Assembly (NCBI GenBank): GCA_017530465.1
Contig: JAFXMJ010000464.1
Coordinates: forward strand, 1-10,923
Direction of reading: 5' to 3'
DNA from: Bacteroidales bacterium
GTDB taxonomy: Bacteria > Bacteroidota > Bacteroidia > Bacteroidales > UBA3824
DNA length: 10,923 bases
Within the stretch, counting starts at the first letter, position 1. The number at the start of each line of letters is the position of its first letter. A program made the position numbers and the translations under genes. The notes under the pieces were generated by a model. The model saw nothing but the letters and a program-made list of their open reading frames with translations. It did no database searches and was not told where the DNA came from. Below are positions 8,126-10,923 of this stretch, piece by piece.

Positions 8126-10576
8126 CTACTTAAACTCGTATGTCAACACAAACCTGAGCTGCCGCAGGAGCTGCGGATTGTACGGAAGATCCACGTCCAT
8201 ATCTTTAACGTCGATTCCGCCGTATTGAGCATTGAAGACGTTGTTTAGCTTAATCGAGCCAGCCAAATGCTTGCCCATCTTCACCGTAAACATCAAGTCC
8301 AAATTGTAATACGGCGTCGACCACAAAAAGCTGTTGTCGTTGCCACGGTAATACTTCCTCGCCCACTTGCTGCAATATACGTTTTCGAGGCTGAGGTGCA
8401 ATAGCTTCAAGAAATCGAAGTCCACCGACCACTGCACCATACATTTGGGCACTTGACGGATGTAGCTGATATGCTTAACGTCATCGACACCGGCATCGCT
8501 GTCCAAAATCTCCTCGCCGCCGCCCGACATCGTAAGTCCACACTTGAAATTGAGGTGCATAGGCTTCACCCAATCTTTGATAACCGCAATCCACTGATAG
8601 CCACGGAGCTTGACTTCGGCGGCACTTTGCGTGATGTACGTGCGAGTGTCGTTGTACTCGGTGGCGTCGCCCTGCCTTACGTATGCATTAGGCAACGTCG
8701 GATCAAGCTCACACCAATCGCGCACCAAGGGGTTGCGGATGCGGTTGGTGTATGCCACAAACTCCACATACTTATTGTCGGAGAGATAATACCTCAGACC
8801 CAATTCGGTGGAGGCAATCTTTTCCGGGGCAAGCTGTTTGGCAGGAGTCTGATGATAGGCAATAAGCGTAACACCCGTCATAGGCTCTTGTCCCCTAAGA
8901 CGGAGTCCGGCATTCACAGCAATCGATGCATCTACCGCAGTAGTACCATACAATTGCTGTGCCGATGGCATTTTGTTGGCGTAGCCACGCGATGCGCGGA
9001 ATGTGAGATGGTCTGTAATCTTGACAAGGGCGGCAATCCTCGGCGTCACAAAATGCCCGAAGATAGAATTGTTGTCGTACCTCGCGCCCCCAGTGATTGA
9101 AAGCCTGTTCCAATCAAACACCACCTGACCGTATGCGCCCGTATTGGAGCAAGTATAGGGATATATACCAAAATCGCCAAACAGCGGATCTGTGTAATCC
9201 ACCGACTTGGCGAAACAATGATACGAATCGAAGTCAAATTTATAAGGAGTCTCGTTGGTGTAGGGCAATACGCCGGTGTATTGGTAAGTAAAACCAGCCG
9301 AAAGGTTAAGGTATTTGACAGGATGATAAGTGAAATACTGCTCAAATCCCATATCGTCGCCAGCCGAATAGCCATATTGCACAAGGTTGGAATAGGTGAC
9401 GTGCCGCTGCGAATTTTCGTCCATACGGTAGCGGATGTATTTCACCACCGTATTGATGGAAAAATTGCCAAAATCCCAATCGCCCGACACTGCGGCGCGC
9501 AATATCCTCTCGCCCATCATATTGTCGGGGTCGGAATAGTCGAAAAACATTGGCGTCATACCCAATGCGGAGAAGTCTTTGCGGTACAAGTAATTATAAG
9601 AAAAAGTGACGCCCTGATATTTAAGCTCGATGCCTGTCTGCGCCGCCTCCTGCGATATTTTGGCAAAATCTGGATAGCTGACATCGCCGTGCCAGCCCGC
9701 GCTATATCCCAATATCTCCGTAAACTGCGACAACTGGGTCAGATACCTCATATTGTTGTACACCTCGGCGGTCATTTGGTTAGGCGCAAAGGAATGAGTA
9801 TTACCATCAGCATCCTTATAAGTGAACACGTCGTCGCGCTGCGCAAAATAATTCCAACGGTTGTAAATGTCGTCCTTGTCATAATCGGTGACTTTCATAT
9901 CGTCGTAACGCAGGTTGCAACCATAAACAGTATATTCCGCCACGTGCTTGCCGCGTCCAAACTTGCCGCCGATGCCAAAATTGATGTAATGGTATCCGCC
10001 GGGACCCGTGACAGCGTCAGCAGAAGCGTATGTCTTGTCGAAATCGTGCTTGGTGATGATATTGATGACGCCGCCACAAGCATCATTGCCGTAATTGGCG
10101 GCGGCAGGGCCGTACACAATCTCAATGCGCTCCGCCTGACGGATTGGCAAATTTGCGCCCAAAGGCATACCAGTAGGAGCTGTCGGCTTGATGTCAACGC
10201 CGTTGAGAAGGATTTTGGTATATGTATTGCCCACCATACCGCGCTGCAAGAAAGCCTCGCCCAAGTCGCCCGAATGTGGCTGCGACACCCTGAGACCAGG
10301 CACCGACTTCAATACGTCGCACAGTGTAATGTAGCCATTGCGGATGATTTCGTCGTGCCAAATGATGTACACCGTCACAGGCAACTCGTCAACACTCTTG
10401 TCGCCTCGTCCCACAGTGACTACTACGTGCTTTTCGCTATGCGTGGTGTCGTCGATGATATTGGACTTGTCGAGCAATTCGCGCATATTGATAGGAAGGG
10501 TGTCGATCTGCGAATACCCCATCAGAGGCATTGCAAACACGACAATAACAATTATAATACGCATTAATATTCCCAT
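8126..10576 (-). CDS. TonB-dependent outer-membrane receptor (no carboxypeptidase-regulatory-like domain)
   Basis: From the ATG at 10576 the product is 816 residues. It has a signal peptide (about 1-22, MRIIIVIVVFAMPLMGYSQ from residue 5), a short N-terminal stretch, a TonB-box-like HVVVTVG (50-56), and a plug domain (about 60-178). The plug contains DVLKSVPGLRVSQP, ILLNGVDI, RIEIVYGPAAANYG and ACGGVINIITK. The remainder is an outer-membrane barrel with typical segments such as LNNVFNAQYGGID. The architecture resembles FepA/CirA/BtuB-like transporters more than SusC, so a small ligand such as an iron chelate, haem or cobamide is plausible; the sequence does not identify it. The C-terminus is TYEFK. 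The frame stays open to a GTG at 10624, but that codon lies in the promoter, so the ATG at 10576 or 10564 is preferred; both give a good signal peptide. It is first in the block, 38 bp before the phosphatase gene. Confidence 0.92.
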   Translation of the reverse strand: MGILMRIIIVIVVFAMPLMGYSQIDTLPINMRELLDKSNIIDDTTHSEKHVVVTVGRGDKSVDELPVTVYIIWHDEIIRNGYITLCDVLKSVPGLRVSQPHSGDLGEAFLQRGMVGNTYTKILLNGVDIKPTAPTGMPLGANLPIRQAERIEIVYGPAAANYGNDACGGVINIITKHDFDKTYASADAVTGPGGYHYINFGIGGKFGRGKHVAEYTVYGCNLRYDDMKVTDYDKDDIYNRWNYFAQRDDVFTYKDADGNTHSFAPNQMTAEVYNNMRYLTQLSQFTEILGYSAGWHGDVSYPDFAKISQEAAQTGIELKYQGVTFSYNYLYRKDFSALGMTPMFFDYSDPDNMMGERILRAAVSGDWDFGNFSINTVVKYIRYRMDENSQRHVTYSNLVQYGYSAGDDMGFEQYFTYHPVKYLNLSAGFTYQYTGVLPYTNETPYKFDFDSYHCFAKSVDYTDPLFGDFGIYPYTCSNTGAYGQVVFDWNRLSITGGARYDNNSIFGHFVTPRIAALVKITDHLTFRASRGYANKMPSAQQLYGTTAVDASIAVNAGLRLRGQEPMTGVTLIAYHQTPAKQLAPEKIASTELGLRYYLSDNKYVEFVAYTNRIRNPLVRDWCELDPTLPNAYVRQGDATEYNDTRTYITQSAAEVKLRGYQWIAVIKDWVKPMHLNFKCGLTMSGGGEEILDSDAGVDDVKHISYIRQVPKCMVQWSVDFDFLKLLHLSLENVYCSKWARKYYRGNDNSFLWSTPYYNLDLMFTVKMGKHLAGSIKLNNVFNAQYGGIDVKDMDVDLPYNPQLLRQLRFVLTYEFK

Positions 10577-10594
10577 AATCCTAAAAAAGTTTCT

Positions 10595-10625
10595 CAAAAA
10601 TACGCATAAATATCCAATTTTCACA
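10595..10625 (-). promoter_or_regulatory. Candidate promoter of the TBDR-phosphatase-TBDR block
   Basis: On the minus strand TATTTTTG (10595-10602) matches the Bacteroidota -7 consensus TAnnTTTG and is identical to the element upstream of the GH95 gene. Nineteen bases upstream is TGTG (10622-10625), one base off the -33 TTTG. Transcription would begin near 10590, about 14 bases before the ATG at 10576. No -7 match was found in the two gaps within the block, so this may drive all three genes. Confidence 0.5.
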
Positions 10626-10830
10626 ATCGTTAATGGTCAAACGCAAAAAATTAACCAAAAATTATTATTCGCTATTGCCCATTTCCTCATCAATTAGTGT
10701 ATTCGCTACCATAATAACGCAAAAAAAATGTTTTATGTTACATTTACGAAACTTTTTGAAACATAAACACCTGCTGTTATAGCAAAAAAGTTGTTAACTT
10801 TACACCCGAAAATCATAAACACAACTTAAT
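10603..10830. other. A/T-rich divergent intergenic region with small inverted repeats
   Basis: This stretch separates the leftward TBDR block from the rightward GH43-type gene. It has no convincing ORF. It holds two inverted repeats: TTTATGTT (10732-10739) with AACATAAA (10760-10767) across a 20-base spacer, and the tighter repeat at 10787-10801. Such sites could bind a regulator of either flanking gene; in A/T-rich DNA the 8-base pair alone is not significant. Confidence 0.3.
10787..10801. promoter_or_regulatory. Perfect 15-bp inverted repeat over the putative -7 of the GH43-type gene
   Basis: AAAGTT-GTT-AACTTT is a perfect six-base inverted repeat with a three-base spacer, ending 29 bases before the ATG at 10831. 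It overlaps TAACTTTA (10795-10802), one base off the -7 consensus TAnnTTTG, and no -33 TTTG is at the right spacing. A regulator-dependent promoter with an operator here is possible. The repeat is seen; its role is inferred. Confidence 0.3.
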
Positions 10831-10923
10831 ATGAAAAGAAAGACATTATTACTGGCGGCAATGGCGGCAACCTCTGTCGCATCCGCCCAAAACCCCATCG
10901 TGCAGACGTGGTTTACCTCCGAC
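10831..10923 (+). CDS. Secreted glycoside hydrolase, probably family 43, N-terminal fragment
   Basis: The 31 visible codons start at an ATG preceded by an A/T-rich leader. The product begins MKRK, a hydrophobic Leu/Ala-rich core, and a signal peptidase I site at about ASA-Q20. The mature start, QNPIVQTWFTSD, closely resembles the opening of many secreted Bacteroidota GH43 enzymes, which continue with an Asp-Pro-Ala-Pro-Met segment holding the catalytic base region. GH43 enzymes cleave arabinofuranosyl, xylosyl or related linkages in plant polysaccharides. No catalytic residue can be verified because the gene leaves the window. It is divergent from the TBDR block. Confidence 0.68.
   Translation, partial: MKRKTLLLAAMAATSVASAQNPIVQTWFTSD

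Noticed and set aside
9218..10567. Long plus-strand open frame (449 codons) opposite the first TBDR
   Set aside because: It is the antisense shadow of an intact signal peptide, plug and barrel; no family motif or plausible start context was seen.
2500..10576. Canonical SusC/SusD polysaccharide utilization locus
   Set aside because: No SusD-like gene occurs, and the first TBDR lacks the CarboxypepD_reg-like domain typical of SusC; the second has it, but its plug and barrel look like general TBDRs.
1..10923. tRNA, rRNA, CRISPR arrays, insertion sequences or integration sites
   Set aside because: The window was scanned by eye for cloverleaf-like stretches, regularly spaced repeats, transposase motifs and terminal repeats; none was found. 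Almost all of the sequence is taken by the genes listed.

Overview
The window looks like a chromosomal piece of a Bacteroidota genome, probably order Bacteroidales. Three things point there. The proteins are typical: two TonB-dependent receptors (TBDRs) without proteobacterial hallmarks, a periplasmic-TPR/SpoIIE phosphatase, and secreted or lipoprotein glycoside hydrolases of families 95 and 43. Genes lack a consistent Shine-Dalgarno sequence and have A/T-rich leaders. Three upstream regions contain octamers matching the Bacteroidota -7 element TAnnTTTG. The genus cannot be told from the sequence.

Layout. Positions 1-89 hold the 5' end of a minus-strand lipoprotein gene, cut by the window edge. 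It is divergent, across a 97-bp promoter region, from a complete plus-strand GH95 (alpha-L-fucosidase family) lipoprotein gene at 187-2469. That gene converges with a block of three minus-strand genes filling about 2500-10576. In transcription order the block is a TBDR without an N-terminal carboxypeptidase-regulatory-like domain (8126-10576), a TPR/transmembrane/coiled-coil/SpoIIE-type PP2C phosphatase (5358-8087), and a second TBDR with a CarboxypepD_reg-like domain (2500-5313). The gaps are 38 and 44 bp and show no -7 match, so one operon read from a promoter near 10595-10625 is the simplest model. Across a roughly 254-bp divergent intergenic region, a plus-strand gene begins at 10831. Its 31 visible residues are a signal peptide followed by the characteristic start of a GH43-type hydrolase.

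How the parts may work together. The GH95 and GH43 enzymes suggest degradation of fucose-, L-galactose- or arabinose-containing plant or host glycans, but no SusD-like partner is present and the TBDRs are not classical SusC proteins, so this is not a standard polysaccharide utilization locus. The most unusual arrangement is the phosphatase between two outer-membrane transporters. Its TPR part is predicted periplasmic and its phosphatase part cytoplasmic, so it could report envelope state or uptake activity to a cytoplasmic phosphoprotein. This is inference; no STAS-domain or anti-sigma partner is encoded in the window. The second TBDR also carries an insert of about 150 residues, predicted helical and methionine-rich, inside its barrel region. 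No RNA genes, CRISPR arrays, insertion sequences or integration sites were seen.
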